Shown here piece by piece: positions 53,737 to 62,581 of a stretch of 64,000 nucleotides of DNA. Each line of letters opens with the position of its first letter. Position 1 is the first letter of the stretch. Origin of the DNA: JBKEBQ01 sp047973225 (lineage in GTDB: Bacteria; Bacillota_I; Bacilli_A; Erysipelotrichales; Erysipelotrichaceae); assembly GCA_047973225.1 (NCBI GenBank), contig JBKEBQ010000007.1, positions 19,273 through 83,272 on the forward strand, given 5' to 3'. A model generated the notes under the pieces. That model saw nothing but the letters and a program-made list of their open reading frames with translations. It made no database searches and was not told the origin of the DNA. The translations under genes were made by a program, and so were the position numbers.

Positions 53737-54945
53737 ATGTTTAAAAAGACGAGTGAAATCAAAGTTATGCGTGATGTTATTCATGGGTATATTCACATTG
53801 ATTTACAATTGATATGGGATTTGGTGAATACGAAAGAAGTACAAAGATTGCGCCGAATTCATCAGCTGGGTGGAAATTTTCAAGTGTACCATACAGCAGA
53901 ACATTCACGTTTTTCGCATTCTTTGGGTGTGTATGAAATTGTCCGTAGAATGTGCGAAGAAATTGATGACTTGCATAAAGCACTAAGTGAAGAAGATAAA
54001 GTTTGTGTGATGATTGCCGCACTGTTGCATGATGTAGGGCATTTTCCTTTTTCCCATGCTTTTGAAAGCATCAGTAAAACATCACACGAAAAGATGTCAG
54101 TAGCGATTATTTTAGGACACAGTGAGATTCATGAAGTGCTACAGCAAGCAGGTCCTAATGTGGCACATAATGTTGTTCGTATTTTAGAGTATACCTATCC
54201 TAACGAAGTCGTGAATCAAATGATTTCTGGACAACTTGATGCCGATCGGATGGATTATTTATTGCGTGATGCTTATTTTACCGGCACAAGTTATGGAGCT
54301 TTTGATTTAGAGCGGGTGTTGCGTACGATTCGCGTGAAAGATAATAAATTGGTAGTGAAGGAAAGCGGAATTCACAGTGTTGAAGATTATATTATGGCTC
54401 GTTATCATATGTATTGGCAGGTATACTACCATCCTGTATGCCGCAGTTATGAATTTCTTTTACAAAGTATTTTCAAGCGTTTGCGCTTTGTTTACGAAAA
54501 GGATGCAAATACACTCTGTGATATTGAAATGTTGTTGCCGTTTTTAAGGCAGAGATTTAGTATACAAGATCATTTTGACTTAGATGAAAATGCACTTATG
54601 TATGCTTTTAGTCGACTAAGCAAAGCAAAGGATATGATATTAAAAGACCTGGCATCACGCATTTTAAATCGTCAATTATTGGAATATGAAGAGGTGAAAA
54701 GCAAACAAAAAATTAATGAAATTTACAAACACACACAAGATAAAGGATATGATCCTGCATATTATTGTATTGTCGATACCACTTCACAAAGTCCATATCA
54801 ACCTTACGAAGGTAAGGAAGGACACAATATTTGGATTTTGGATGCGGAAGATAAGGTTGAGGAATTGTCAAAGAAGAGTGTGATCGTGCATTCGTTGGTT
54901 GTGGGTGATATAAAAAAAGATACCAAGGTATATTTTCCAAAATAG
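53737..54945 (+). CDS. HD-domain phosphohydrolase
   Basis: 402 residues. The metal-binding HD set is seen in AEHSRFSHSLGVYEIVRRM, LLHDVGHFPFSHAFE and later QLDADRMDYLLRDAYFTG. This is the dGTPase/YwfO-like group that hydrolyses (d)NTPs or ppGpp-like substrates. The ATG at 53737 follows AGAGG. A tiny membrane gene is 11 bases downstream. Confidence 0.85.
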   Translation: MFKKTSEIKVMRDVIHGYIHIDLQLIWDLVNTKEVQRLRRIHQLGGNFQVYHTAEHSRFSHSLGVYEIVRRMCEEIDDLHKALSEEDKVCVMIAALLHDVGHFPFSHAFESISKTSHEKMSVAIILGHSEIHEVLQQAGPNVAHNVVRILEYTYPNEVVNQMISGQLDADRMDYLLRDAYFTGTSYGAFDLERVLRTIRVKDNKLVVKESGIHSVEDYIMARYHMYWQVYYHPVCRSYEFLLQSIFKRLRFVYEKDANTLCDIEMLLPFLRQRFSIQDHFDLDENALMYAFSRLSKAKDMILKDLASRILNRQLLEYEEVKSKQKINEIYKHTQDKGYDPAYYCIVDTTSQSPYQPYEGKEGHNIWILDAEDKVEELSKKSVIVHSLVVGDIKKDTKVYFPK

Positions 54946-54956
54946 GAGGTATGAAA

Positions 54957-55085
54957 ATGTTAGAATTTTTGTTTGCGAGTGATACTTCGGATTTTGCCCA
55001 ATATGGAGTCATCATGGTTTTTTCGGGCATCATTTTAAGTGTGGTATTGGTTTCTCTTTTGTGGAAACGCATAAAGAAAAAATAG
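54957..55085 (+). CDS. Small single-span membrane protein
   Basis: 42 residues, MLEFLFASDTSDFAQYGVIM then a hydrophobic span and a basic tail WKRIKKK. AGGAGG at 54944-54949 supports start 54957 rather than the in-frame ATG at 54951. It is coupled to the HD gene (11-base gap). The topology with acidic outside and basic inside looks natural. Function unknown. Confidence 0.55.
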   Translation: MLEFLFASDTSDFAQYGVIMVFSGIILSVVLVSLLWKRIKKK

Positions 55086-55380
55086 AAGATATATGTTCAA
55101 GCATGTATATGTATATGACTTGTCCAAAGAAGCGAAATATTGCTTTACAATGTGTACCGAATTGTTTAGATAATGGAAAATGCCACACAATGAATGTGTG
55201 ACATTTTTTAATGATAGAAAACTACTACGCATTGACAAAAAAGCTTTTGCTGCTAGTAATAAAACAAAAAAACCATTGCCACAAGCGAAAACGGCTTAGC
55301 GATAATCGCTTAAGAAAAGTATAGATTTTGATTAGTTAGTATTTTTTAGTGAAATAAATTATAGAAAGTGAGGATTATGC
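55086..55380. other. Intergenic, hairpin-rich
   Basis: A small hairpin AGCGATAATCGCT lies at about 55296-55310. No gene or clear terminator is seen. The 3' part leads into the broken GNAT-like start. Confidence 0.3.
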
Positions 55381-55500
55381 ATGAAAACTTTATATTTAGA
55401 ATTAGCAACAAAAGAAGATATTGATGATATTATATAAATGTTAAAAAACATAAAAAAACGGTAGAACAATTTGATGATTGCTTTTTATTTCATGAGTTCT
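55381..55500 (+). pseudogene. GNAT N-terminal remnant
   Basis: MKTLYLELATKEDIDDII is followed by an in-frame TAA, then MLKNIKKTVEQFDDCFLFHE and another stop. The first helix-strand pattern matches GNAT N-termini. It runs directly into the next decayed gene, so a deletion fused them. Confidence 0.4.
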
Positions 55501-55923
55501 AGTTCCATAAAAGTCAATGCTCATGAAAAAACATCAAATACTTTTTCACAAAAACAGTCGTGCAATGAATCAATATCTTTAGATGAAAGCTTTATAAAAC
55601 CATTGTGGATAGCTTCATGTCCAAATGGAACAAAACACATGATGGTTGGACGAGGTTTCGCAAGAATTTATTCTGGTAGTTATCAAAAACCCGGGAAGTT
55701 ATTAGTTTATGGTTTTACACAACAATGTAAAAATTGTTATTTAGCAGTGGGATCACAAGAAAGCCCAAGAATATCAGGAATACTTGGCAAATATACTTTA
55801 ATTAATTGCGATTACCTGCTGTCTCCGTTGGAACATATATGTAGGGTGGATTGGTGGGACCATTTTATGGTAGTCTTGCTAGTGATCCATTTTGGAGGAG
55901 ATTTGAATGGGTAAATTCATAGG
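55471..55923 (+). pseudogene. Secreted protein remnant
   Basis: A truncated signal-like start (MIAFYFMSSSSIKVNA) leads to a readable body SLDESFIKPLWIASCPNGTK and YTLINCDYLLSP. The tail is frameshifted: GWIGGT in one frame, then PFYGSLASDPFWRRFEW in another, up to about 55923. At least two frameshifts and a lost N-terminus. No family recognised; the hydrophobic Gly/Trp-rich tail is again bacteriocin-like in style. Confidence 0.4.
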
Positions 55924-55972
55924 ATAACCAGATAGTTATATAGAGAAAATATGTAGAATTCTTTCCATCATT

Positions 55973-56455
55973 ATGATTGCCTTCATCGTTTTTAATGTGA
56001 CTAGTTGTAGTCAAAGAATTTCAAATGAAGAAAAAGCAGAAGAGTTTTTAAAGATTGTGCTCACGGCTCCTGATAAAGAGATTTCCAATTTAGTGAATTC
56101 TAATCTAGCACAAGAAAATAAAAAAGAATTTAATTCAAAAATGAATGGTGCATTACAAAAACTTTGTGAAGATTATGTATCAGAAAGTAAGAGTAGTGAT
56201 GCTTCATCACAACTTATTCAAAATATTTTAATGTATCATTCTATGGCATCCATGAATGGTGAAAAATATATCGTGAAGGAAGTTAAAATAACTACTTCTG
56301 GAAATGATAATAATTTTTCATATGAAGCAAGTATAGAATCAGATTTGGATGATGAAAGTTTTATAATAAAAGGAAACATACAATTTGATGATGATGGTTA
56401 TATTGATTATTTGATAATTCCTTTTGAAAATACGCCTACGCTTCAAAATGTCTGA
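55973..56455 (+). CDS. Small secreted lipoprotein, start codon uncertain
   Basis: 160 residues as readable, with lipobox FNVTSC and a helical Glu/Lys/Ser-rich body ending in beta-like segments (FIIKGNIQFDDDGYIDYL). From the ATG at 55973 the signal peptide has no basic residues. The frame is open upstream through EKICRILSII without an ATG, where ATA may have replaced a start. A strong bidirectional terminator follows. Confidence 0.5.
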   Translation: MIAFIVFNVTSCSQRISNEEKAEEFLKIVLTAPDKEISNLVNSNLAQENKKEFNSKMNGALQKLCEDYVSESKSSDASSQLIQNILMYHSMASMNGEKYIVKEVKITTSGNDNNFSYEASIESDLDDESFIIKGNIQFDDDGYIDYLIIPFENTPTLQNV

Positions 56456-56465
56456 TATAAGCAAT

Positions 56466-56507
56466 AAAAGCATTTTACTTTTTCATGCGAAAGTAAAATG
56501 CTTTTTA
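56466..56507. terminator. Bidirectional terminator
   Basis: AAAGCATTTTACTTT pairs with AAAGTAAAATGCTTT (15 bp) around an eight-base loop. T and A runs on both sides serve the plus-strand lipoprotein gene and the minus-strand operon. Confidence 0.95.
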
Positions 56508-56552
56508 TAATTTGTATGTAATGCTGTGTGTTTTTTTTGTGGTCTTTTTGGA

Positions 56553-58097
56553 TTAGCGCATCGGTTCTTGGGCATTACCAAAGCCATTCATAGAGGATTG
56601 ATTTTGGGTGAATGTAGAAGTTAAGGTCATTTCAATGCTTTGATTGGCGGTTTTAATCGTATAGGTTTCATTCAGCTTTAATGAAGCAGAACTAAAGACA
56701 ATAGCGCTATAAGCTGTCGTTGGTGAGTACGTGATTATTTCTGTATTAGAGTTATCATAAATACTAAATTTTGTATGTGCTTGTTCTTGCGTGTTAAGGA
56801 AGACCAGAATGCTATTTTGGGTAGAGCTTGTGCCAATCGCCATTGGCATATCACTTGCTCCAGCAGCAAGCAATGTCCCAGCACTCATAGTGAAGTTACC
56901 ATCATAATCAAGCGAACCATTGCCACCATTTTCTGGCCCATTGATGTATACTTCACCGCCTTCCATAACAATATCGCCATTGGCGTCTAAGCCGTCGCCG
57001 CTGGCATAAATAGCACTAACGCCACCTCGAATGGTAAGAGTACCACTACGCTTTGAGAAGTCGTCCATTGCTTGTGTGTTATCGCTATCGCTACCACCTG
57101 CAGCATTGATACCATCGTCACTGGCATAGATGGTATGCGTTCCACCATTGATGTTTACCTCACTTGCTTCTAAACCTTCATAACTTTTTTTGATGGTAAT
57201 ATTGCCATCATTAATATTGAGTAAATTATCTGCATGAATACCATCATCTTGTGATACAATGGTAAAGTTTCCATCATTGATGGTTACATTTTGGGCATGA
57301 ATGGCATCATCAACACTGTTGATGATGAAAGTTCCCCCATCTATAGTAATGGATGTAAAAGCTTGCATACCCTTGGCAGAGGATGTGGATTTACTGGTAA
57401 GTGTAAGCGCAGAATTTTTAATATCGATATAACCTTTTTTGTTGTCTGTGTCATTAGTTGCTTTTAGGGCATCACTGTTTGATGTGATTTCAAGAATCGC
57501 ATTTTTGATGGTTAAAGAATCTTTGCCACGGATACCATCATCACCTGCTTTTATGATGAGCTTACAATCTTGGATGTTTACATCATCTTTACCAGCAATG
57601 GCATCAAGATTACTAGAAGAAACAGATAGGGTTCCACTACCATCAATAAACAAATCATCGCTTGCAAATACTGTCGCATTTACTTCTGCATTTGTATCTT
57701 CAAAGCTGGAATTTAAGTAGTTTTCACTGCCTTTTTTAACATTTATATAGGTGTTTTTTGCTTGTACAACATGGATGGCAGCGGTTGTTTTGTTGGTGAT
57801 AGTGACGCCATTGAGAATCAATTGGACATTATTATCAGCAGCATTTACCATAATTTGACCATTATTCAAGCTACCAGAGAGATTGTAGACACCGCCTTTT
57901 GTGATAGTAATGATATTGTTTTCAACTTTAGCACCCTCACCATCAATGCTGGTTGCATTATCTTTTAATATAATGTTCGCTTTTTCTACTTGCCAGTCCT
58001 CAGCGTTGCTTGTTTTTTTAGTATCGGATGAAGTACTGCAAGCTGATGCTGCTAGTAAGGCAAAAAGGAATAATGATTTTGGAATGTGTTTATACAT
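56553..58097 (-). CDS. Beta-helix carbohydrate-binding-type lipoprotein (DUF4353-like)
   Basis: 514 residues. A lipoprotein signal (LFLFALLAASAC) is followed by a long parallel beta-helix of repeated strands with Asp-Asp turns: SDDLFIDGSGTLSVSSSNLD, GDDGIRGKDSLTIKNAILEI, DDAIHAQNVTINDGNFTIVS and similar. Such DUF4353/carbohydrate-binding-domain proteins lie beside VTC and DUF4956 genes in many Firmicutes. A surface or wall role is inferred. AGAGGTGA decides the start at 58097. Third gene of the minus-strand operon. Confidence 0.8.
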   Translation of the reverse strand: MYKHIPKSLFLFALLAASACSTSSDTKKTSNAEDWQVEKANIILKDNATSIDGEGAKVENNIITITKGGVYNLSGSLNNGQIMVNAADNNVQLILNGVTITNKTTAAIHVVQAKNTYINVKKGSENYLNSSFEDTNAEVNATVFASDDLFIDGSGTLSVSSSNLDAIAGKDDVNIQDCKLIIKAGDDGIRGKDSLTIKNAILEITSNSDALKATNDTDNKKGYIDIKNSALTLTSKSTSSAKGMQAFTSITIDGGTFIINSVDDAIHAQNVTINDGNFTIVSQDDGIHADNLLNINDGNITIKKSYEGLEASEVNINGGTHTIYASDDGINAAGGSDSDNTQAMDDFSKRSGTLTIRGGVSAIYASGDGLDANGDIVMEGGEVYINGPENGGNGSLDYDGNFTMSAGTLLAAGASDMPMAIGTSSTQNSILVFLNTQEQAHTKFSIYDNSNTEIITYSPTTAYSAIVFSSASLKLNETYTIKTANQSIEMTLTSTFTQNQSSMNGFGNAQEPMR

Positions 58098-58108
58098 AAG
58101 GTTCACCT

Positions 58109-58786
58109 CTAAAAACTTTCTTGATTGTGCATTAATTGCAATGTGATGTTTAAGTTGCCATTACGACAACGTAAATCATCTAAAAAAACTTTCTTATTGA
58201 TGTTATCTTTGAGGGTAATGATATAGTTTAGTTCATATGTGCTTCCCAGATCTTTTGTTCGGATCTGTTGCAAGAGGTAGGATGTTGTGAATTGATCCAA
58301 TACGTCCTCAAATATCCCTTCCTGATTTTTATTTTCAGGAAGTAAAATAATCAAATGCATTTGTTTGTGGTTATGTTTGATATAAGATAACTTCTCACTT
58401 ATCAGTAAAACAATACAAAATACAATGGTTAGAATGAGCCCGAAAAGTGGTACCTCAATCCCACAAGAAAGACCTGCGGCAACGCAAAATAAGATATAAA
58501 CAATATCTTTTGAATTTCCAGGTGCACTGCGAAAGCGAATAATGGAGAAAACTCCGGCCAAGGAAAAAGCACCAGCAACATTATTGCCAATTAATAAGAC
58601 AATGCTACACATAAGTGCTGGTAGTAATACCAAGGCAATCGCAAAGCTTTGTGAATGAGAGGTTGATGTTTTAGTATAGGTGAAGGATATAAAAACACCT
58701 AGTATAAAGGCAACACCAATGAGCATAAGTAGGGTTGTTAGTGTAACGGATGTATTTTGATTTGTATTGAGTAATGCGTTTAACAT
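58109..58786 (-). CDS. DUF4956 membrane protein
   Basis: 225 residues. Hydrophobic spans (TLLMLIGVAFILGVFISFTY, SFAIALVLLPALMCSIVLLI and two further) precede a cytoplasmic C-terminal domain of about 90 residues. The central SLAGVFSIIRFRSAPGNSKD is the DUF4956 signature. It is co-encoded with VTC polyphosphate polymerase domains in many bacteria and proposed to be its membrane partner. It lies 30 bases after the VTC gene and 11 before the lipoprotein gene. Confidence 0.88.
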   Translation of the reverse strand: MLNALLNTNQNTSVTLTTLLMLIGVAFILGVFISFTYTKTSTSHSQSFAIALVLLPALMCSIVLLIGNNVAGAFSLAGVFSIIRFRSAPGNSKDIVYILFCVAAGLSCGIEVPLFGLILTIVFCIVLLISEKLSYIKHNHKQMHLIILLPENKNQEGIFEDVLDQFTTSYLLQQIRTKDLGSTYELNYIITLKDNINKKVFLDDLRCRNGNLNITLQLMHNQESF

Positions 58787-58816
58787 ATAAAAAATCCTTT
58801 CCTACACAACGTTGTT

Positions 58817-59527
58817 TCAGGTTGTATACGTACAAATATTTTGTGATAGAAATAATATATAATCCTTACCATATTTTGAAAAAGAAGAACGATATATTTG
58901 GTATTTACTTAAAAGTGTACTCAACCACAAAGGAAATGCTTCTTCGACCTTGATTTCCATAAGATATTTTTCATGGTTGAGTAAGGAATAATAAGTAGTA
59001 TCTCGTTTTGATGTAATATTACAATCGAAGGTAATACGAACATGTTTATCATCTTTTCCTTGATAGGCCAAACGATCGTAATGAAGGAAACTCATCGGAT
59101 AGACATCATTGTTTTTTAATATATGTAGTATTTCTTTTATGACTTGTTTGTTCATGTATTCTTTATATTCTATGACTTGCTTTAAAAGTAATAAATGTAA
59201 GGCTTCTTGATAGGTCATTTTTGTACGTCTTTTATTGGTGAAACCACAATATTTCTTTTTTATTTCAACATACACATAAGTATTTTCGCTTAGGGGTTGA
59301 TAGGAGCGAATACGAAGTTTTTCTTTGTATCTAGGTTTGGATAGAGAATGGCGAATAAAATCGTGTTGCTTGGTATCAAAATAAATAGAATAAATACGAT
59401 AAGATTGTTGGTTTTCATTGTGAATATCCGCTGTGACATACGCTAGTAAGTCCTGTTGGAATTTGATAAATGTATCTTTGGATAATACAAATTTTGCTTC
59501 ATGACGATTGAATATTTCTTTATGCAT
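58817..59527 (-). CDS. VTC-domain polyphosphate polymerase-like protein
   Basis: 236 residues, a single VTC tunnel domain. Motifs are NRHEAKFVLSKDTFIKFQ, YSIYFDTKQHDFIRHSLSK, EKLRIRSY, VYVEIKKKYCGFTNKRRTKM, and the final YLMEIKVEEAFPLWL. The basic tunnel residues that bind phosphate are conserved by eye. In yeast this domain makes polyphosphate from ATP; in bacteria its product is not established. GGAGG supports the ATG at 59527. First gene of the operon. Confidence 0.85.
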   Translation of the reverse strand: MHKEIFNRHEAKFVLSKDTFIKFQQDLLAYVTADIHNENQQSYRIYSIYFDTKQHDFIRHSLSKPRYKEKLRIRSYQPLSENTYVYVEIKKKYCGFTNKRRTKMTYQEALHLLLLKQVIEYKEYMNKQVIKEILHILKNNDVYPMSFLHYDRLAYQGKDDKHVRITFDCNITSKRDTTYYSLLNHEKYLMEIKVEEAFPLWLSTLLSKYQIYRSSFSKYGKDYILFLSQNICTYTT

Positions 59528-59723
59528 AAGCACCTCCTTTGTGAAGACATCATAAACTGTTTATGTATACGTTCAAGGGTGATGTTGTGAAGATTAGATG
59601 AAAAATAAGGAAAAAGCGAATACGCCGTATGTGAAAAGTAGGTTTTTTTGGTTGGGATTTTGTGGTTTGTAAGCAACAGAGAAAAACTTTTGTGGTATAC
59701 TACTAATTATTGGAGATGAAAAC

Positions 59724-60650
59724 ATGAAAAAAAGAACAAAAATTATCCTTGGTATTATTACATCATTTATTGTTGTTTGTTTGATTACACTGGGATGTAT
59801 AAGTAATTATTTTTATAATTTAGCACTAGACCCGAATACAGATAAAAGTATCATATTTGATAATGAGGCGACAGAAAATAAAGAAAGTTTAGCGGTTGAA
59901 GACACATTCTTTAGCGATACAAAGCATCAAGATCGTTATATCATAAATGATGGGTTGAAATTATATGCATATGATTTTAATCAAAAAAGTGACACGTATG
60001 TCATTGTTGTACATGGTTATGCTGGTGAGGCGAGTGAAATGAGTGTTAGCGCCAAGCATTTTTATGAGATGGGCTACAATGTATTAACACCTGATTTAAG
60101 AGGTCATGGAAAATCTGAGGGTGATTATATTGGTATGGGATGGGATGATCGCTTGGATATAGTTTCTTGGATTGATGATTTATTGAAAGAAGATAAAGAG
60201 TATAATATCATTCTTTACGGTGTAAGTATGGGAGGCGCAACCGTAATGAATACCACTGGAGAAACACTACCGAGCAATGTAAAACTGGCGATTGAAGATT
60301 GTGGTTATACAAGCACTTGGGATATTTTTTCCTATCAATTGAAAGCACTATTTTCATTACCCTCAATGCCGTTCATGGATGCGGCAAATGTTGTTGTGAA
60401 ATTTCGTGCTGGTTATAATTTAAAAGATGGTGCAATTGATCAAGTAACTAAATCTAAAACACCGACATTATTTATTCATGGAGATGAAGATGCATTTGTA
60501 CCTTTTTCGATGTTAGATGAGGTGTATAAAGCTTGTCGTGCCCCAAAAGAAAAATTGGTTGTAAAAGGTGCGGGACATGCACAATCACATTTAATAGAAA
60601 AAGAAATATATTGGAAAACAGTGGATGACTTCATCGCAAAATATAGATAG
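59724..60650 (+). CDS. Membrane-anchored alpha/beta hydrolase
   Basis: 308 residues. One N-terminal span (IILGIITSFIVVCLITLG) places the enzyme outside. The hydrolase core shows VVHGYAGEASEM (oxyanion), nucleophile in YGVSMGGATVM, acid in HGDEDAFVPF and the His in GAGHAQSH. Members hydrolyse esters or lipids. Substrate unknown. It is divergent from the VTC operon and ends in a terminator. Confidence 0.85.
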   Translation: MKKRTKIILGIITSFIVVCLITLGCISNYFYNLALDPNTDKSIIFDNEATENKESLAVEDTFFSDTKHQDRYIINDGLKLYAYDFNQKSDTYVIVVHGYAGEASEMSVSAKHFYEMGYNVLTPDLRGHGKSEGDYIGMGWDDRLDIVSWIDDLLKEDKEYNIILYGVSMGGATVMNTTGETLPSNVKLAIEDCGYTSTWDIFSYQLKALFSLPSMPFMDAANVVVKFRAGYNLKDGAIDQVTKSKTPTLFIHGDEDAFVPFSMLDEVYKACRAPKEKLVVKGAGHAQSHLIEKEIYWKTVDDFIAKYR

Positions 60651-60665
60651 TATAAAAGTCTTATC

Positions 60666-60709
60666 AAAAAACGAATAACGTCGTTGAAAGCGAGTGATTC
60701 GTTTTTTTC
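60666..60709 (+). terminator. Terminator of the hydrolase gene
   Basis: AAAAAACGAAT pairs with ATTCGTTTTTT with a smaller inner hairpin, followed by T. Confidence 0.75.
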
Positions 60710-60817
60710 ATAAGTTACAATTTTTGACAATTTAAACGCATAAGATTATATTCTTGTGGTTTGACAAGAAAAAAAGTTTAGTGTTTAATGAAGTTACAAA
60801 ATTAGGAGGGCATGAAT

Positions 60818-62011
60818 ATGTCAGAAATAAAAGAAACTTTAGTGAAGACACTACAAGTAGAGCTTCCAGATGAAGTTGTAGAAACCTTGGAATTAAAAGC
60901 TAAGGACAAGTTAAGACTATCACTTAAAGATGATAATATATGTATTCATACAAACAAGCGAAGCAGTTATATTTCACAAATACAAATGTCTTGGTTTGTT
61001 GTTCCTGCAGGAATTGTTAGTGTTTTATTTTTTTTGTTTTTTATGGCACAAGGACAGACCCAAATTGCTTTTGCCGGAACAAAACAGGTTTCGCTTGCCA
61101 GTATGGCAATTGTGTTGGGTGTGCTTAGTGGCGCTTGTTCCTTTATTTATTTTTTTACGAAAGGGAAAAGAGGTAAAATTAAAACGATTTCAAATGATAT
61201 TTATTGGCGGAATTTTCCCGCTATTCTATTGTCTTTTGTGATTGCGATGATTGCTATGTTACTGTTTTTCTTTTGGGTTTTTGGTTCCTTTTTTGCAGGT
61301 GTTAGTTTTGATATTTATACGTCTACCTTTTTATTTTTTGTGATTGTTGCACTCGTAAATTATATTATGATTCACGTTTCGATTGCGCTAACGCCAACCT
61401 TGCTTACCAATGTTGTTATTTTCACGATTATTGCAGGCGTTGGAGTTGCGATGCTTACCAACGGTGATGCGCAATGGTGGCAATATAATTTTAGTTTTTT
61501 AGGAACGCCGGAAGCAACACGGGCGTGGGGGTTTAATGTTACCTTGATCTTTTCAGGGCTGCTTTTGGTAGCCCTTATTGATTATTTATTTGTAAACTTA
61601 CAAAAAAATTATCCACCGAAGACCAGACGTTTGACGATTATTAAAACAATTCTTATTTTAGTAGCATTAAGTTTTGCGGCAGTCGGAATATTCCCATATA
61701 ACGATTCACCCTTTTATCAACAAATGCATAATCGTGTAGCCGGATTTCTTGTTTACTTTTTAATTATTTTAATTGCCGGATTACGGTGGTTGTTACCAGA
61801 GGTAGGAAAAGAGTTTTTAAAACTTTCTTATTTAATTGCTACAGGACTTGTGGTATCCTCACTGTTGTGGCTTGTGGTAGGTTACTTTTCACTAACGGCA
61901 TTCGAATTAATTGCCTTTTTATTGGCGATATCATGGCTGTTTTTGCTCATTCAAAAAATCAAAGAGATTGCTGAAAATACAAACAAAATATATGAGGTTG
62001 AGATTAAATAA
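60818..62011 (+). CDS. DUF998-type polytopic membrane protein with N-terminal AbrB-like segment
   Basis: 397 residues. The first 50 residues (LQVELPDEVVETLELKAKDK with the following LRLSLKDDNICIH) look like a swapped-hairpin AbrB/MazE domain. About ten membrane spans follow, including FVVPAGIVSVLFFLFFMAQG and the DUF998-like VGIFPYNDSPFYQQMHNRVA with GLRWLLP. AGGAGGG at 60804-60810 decides start 60818. Role unknown. The soluble domain could bind DNA or mediate dimerisation at the membrane. Confidence 0.65.
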   Translation: MSEIKETLVKTLQVELPDEVVETLELKAKDKLRLSLKDDNICIHTNKRSSYISQIQMSWFVVPAGIVSVLFFLFFMAQGQTQIAFAGTKQVSLASMAIVLGVLSGACSFIYFFTKGKRGKIKTISNDIYWRNFPAILLSFVIAMIAMLLFFFWVFGSFFAGVSFDIYTSTFLFFVIVALVNYIMIHVSIALTPTLLTNVVIFTIIAGVGVAMLTNGDAQWWQYNFSFLGTPEATRAWGFNVTLIFSGLLLVALIDYLFVNLQKNYPPKTRRLTIIKTILILVALSFAAVGIFPYNDSPFYQQMHNRVAGFLVYFLIILIAGLRWLLPEVGKEFLKLSYLIATGLVVSSLLWLVVGYFSLTAFELIAFLLAISWLFLLIQKIKEIAENTNKIYEVEIK

Positions 62012-62027
62012 ATATAAATTAAAAAAT

Positions 62028-62077
62028 AAAAATCGCAAATGTGTTGGCTTTTAAAAAGGCGGCACTTGCGGTTTTTC
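62028..62077 (+). terminator. Terminator after the DUF998 gene
   Basis: AAATCGCAA pairs with TTGCGGTTT (with a G-U pair), an inner hairpin TTTTAAAA-type loop, and a T run. Confidence 0.7.
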
Positions 62078-62093
62078 TTTACCTAGAAAAGTG

Positions 62094-62400
62094 GAACTGT
62101 GTCAAGACAGTAGATCACTTAAATAGAGACACTTTCTAGTTGTTAGCTTTTCCAAACTGTTTGATATATTCATTTGGGGATAAGTAATCGTAGTGTGAAT
62201 GAATGCGTACAGTATTATGAAGTTCTTCAATGTATTCAAATAATAAAAGTATCCGCTTGTTGATAATTTAAAATTTTATGTGGGTTTAACTATTCACGTT
62301 GAATCACCATGTACGAACTTTTCTTACTTGCTTGATAGTATATTTTCAACATTAGTATACTAAGACAGTATCATAGGAACCACAAAAAGTTGTAGTTGCG
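62094..62400 (-). mobile_element. IS3-family remnant, copy B
   Basis: The minus strand matches copy A at 48728-49060 over the transposase end (KLFGKANN-like tail, YNTVRIHSHYDYLSPNEYI in meaning) and the non-coding end ACTGTGTCAAGACAG. It has small deletions and no open frame. The far end carries the 25-base repeat at 62362-62386 shared with 33861-33885. It is a second, more decayed copy. Confidence 0.7.
62362..62386. repeat. 25-base repeat, copy 2
   Basis: AAGACAGTATCATAGGAACC plus CACAAA, matching 33861-33885 with one difference. It marks element debris. Confidence 0.6.
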
Positions 62401-62416
62401 TATTTAAGTAGTTCAT

Positions 62417-62467
62417 GAGGTCTCCTGTTCTGATTATCGCAAAAACTATTATAACAGGACCTCTTTT
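62417..62467. other. Long hairpin at the element border
   Basis: GAGGTCTCCTGTT pairs with AACAGGACCTC (two-base bulge), followed on the plus strand by TTTT. On the minus strand it contains TATAAT and an AGGAG before an ATG. It could be the 5' promoter end of a lost transposase gene, or a terminator. Confidence 0.45.
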
Positions 62468-62581
62468 ATTTTACCCACTAAAATTTTACACTATCCTAGA
62501 TTAGTAGTGGAATTGTCAAGGGAATGAAAATGCGCTAAAATAGTAAAAGATAGAATAGGAAACATGAAAGGGATCATAATT

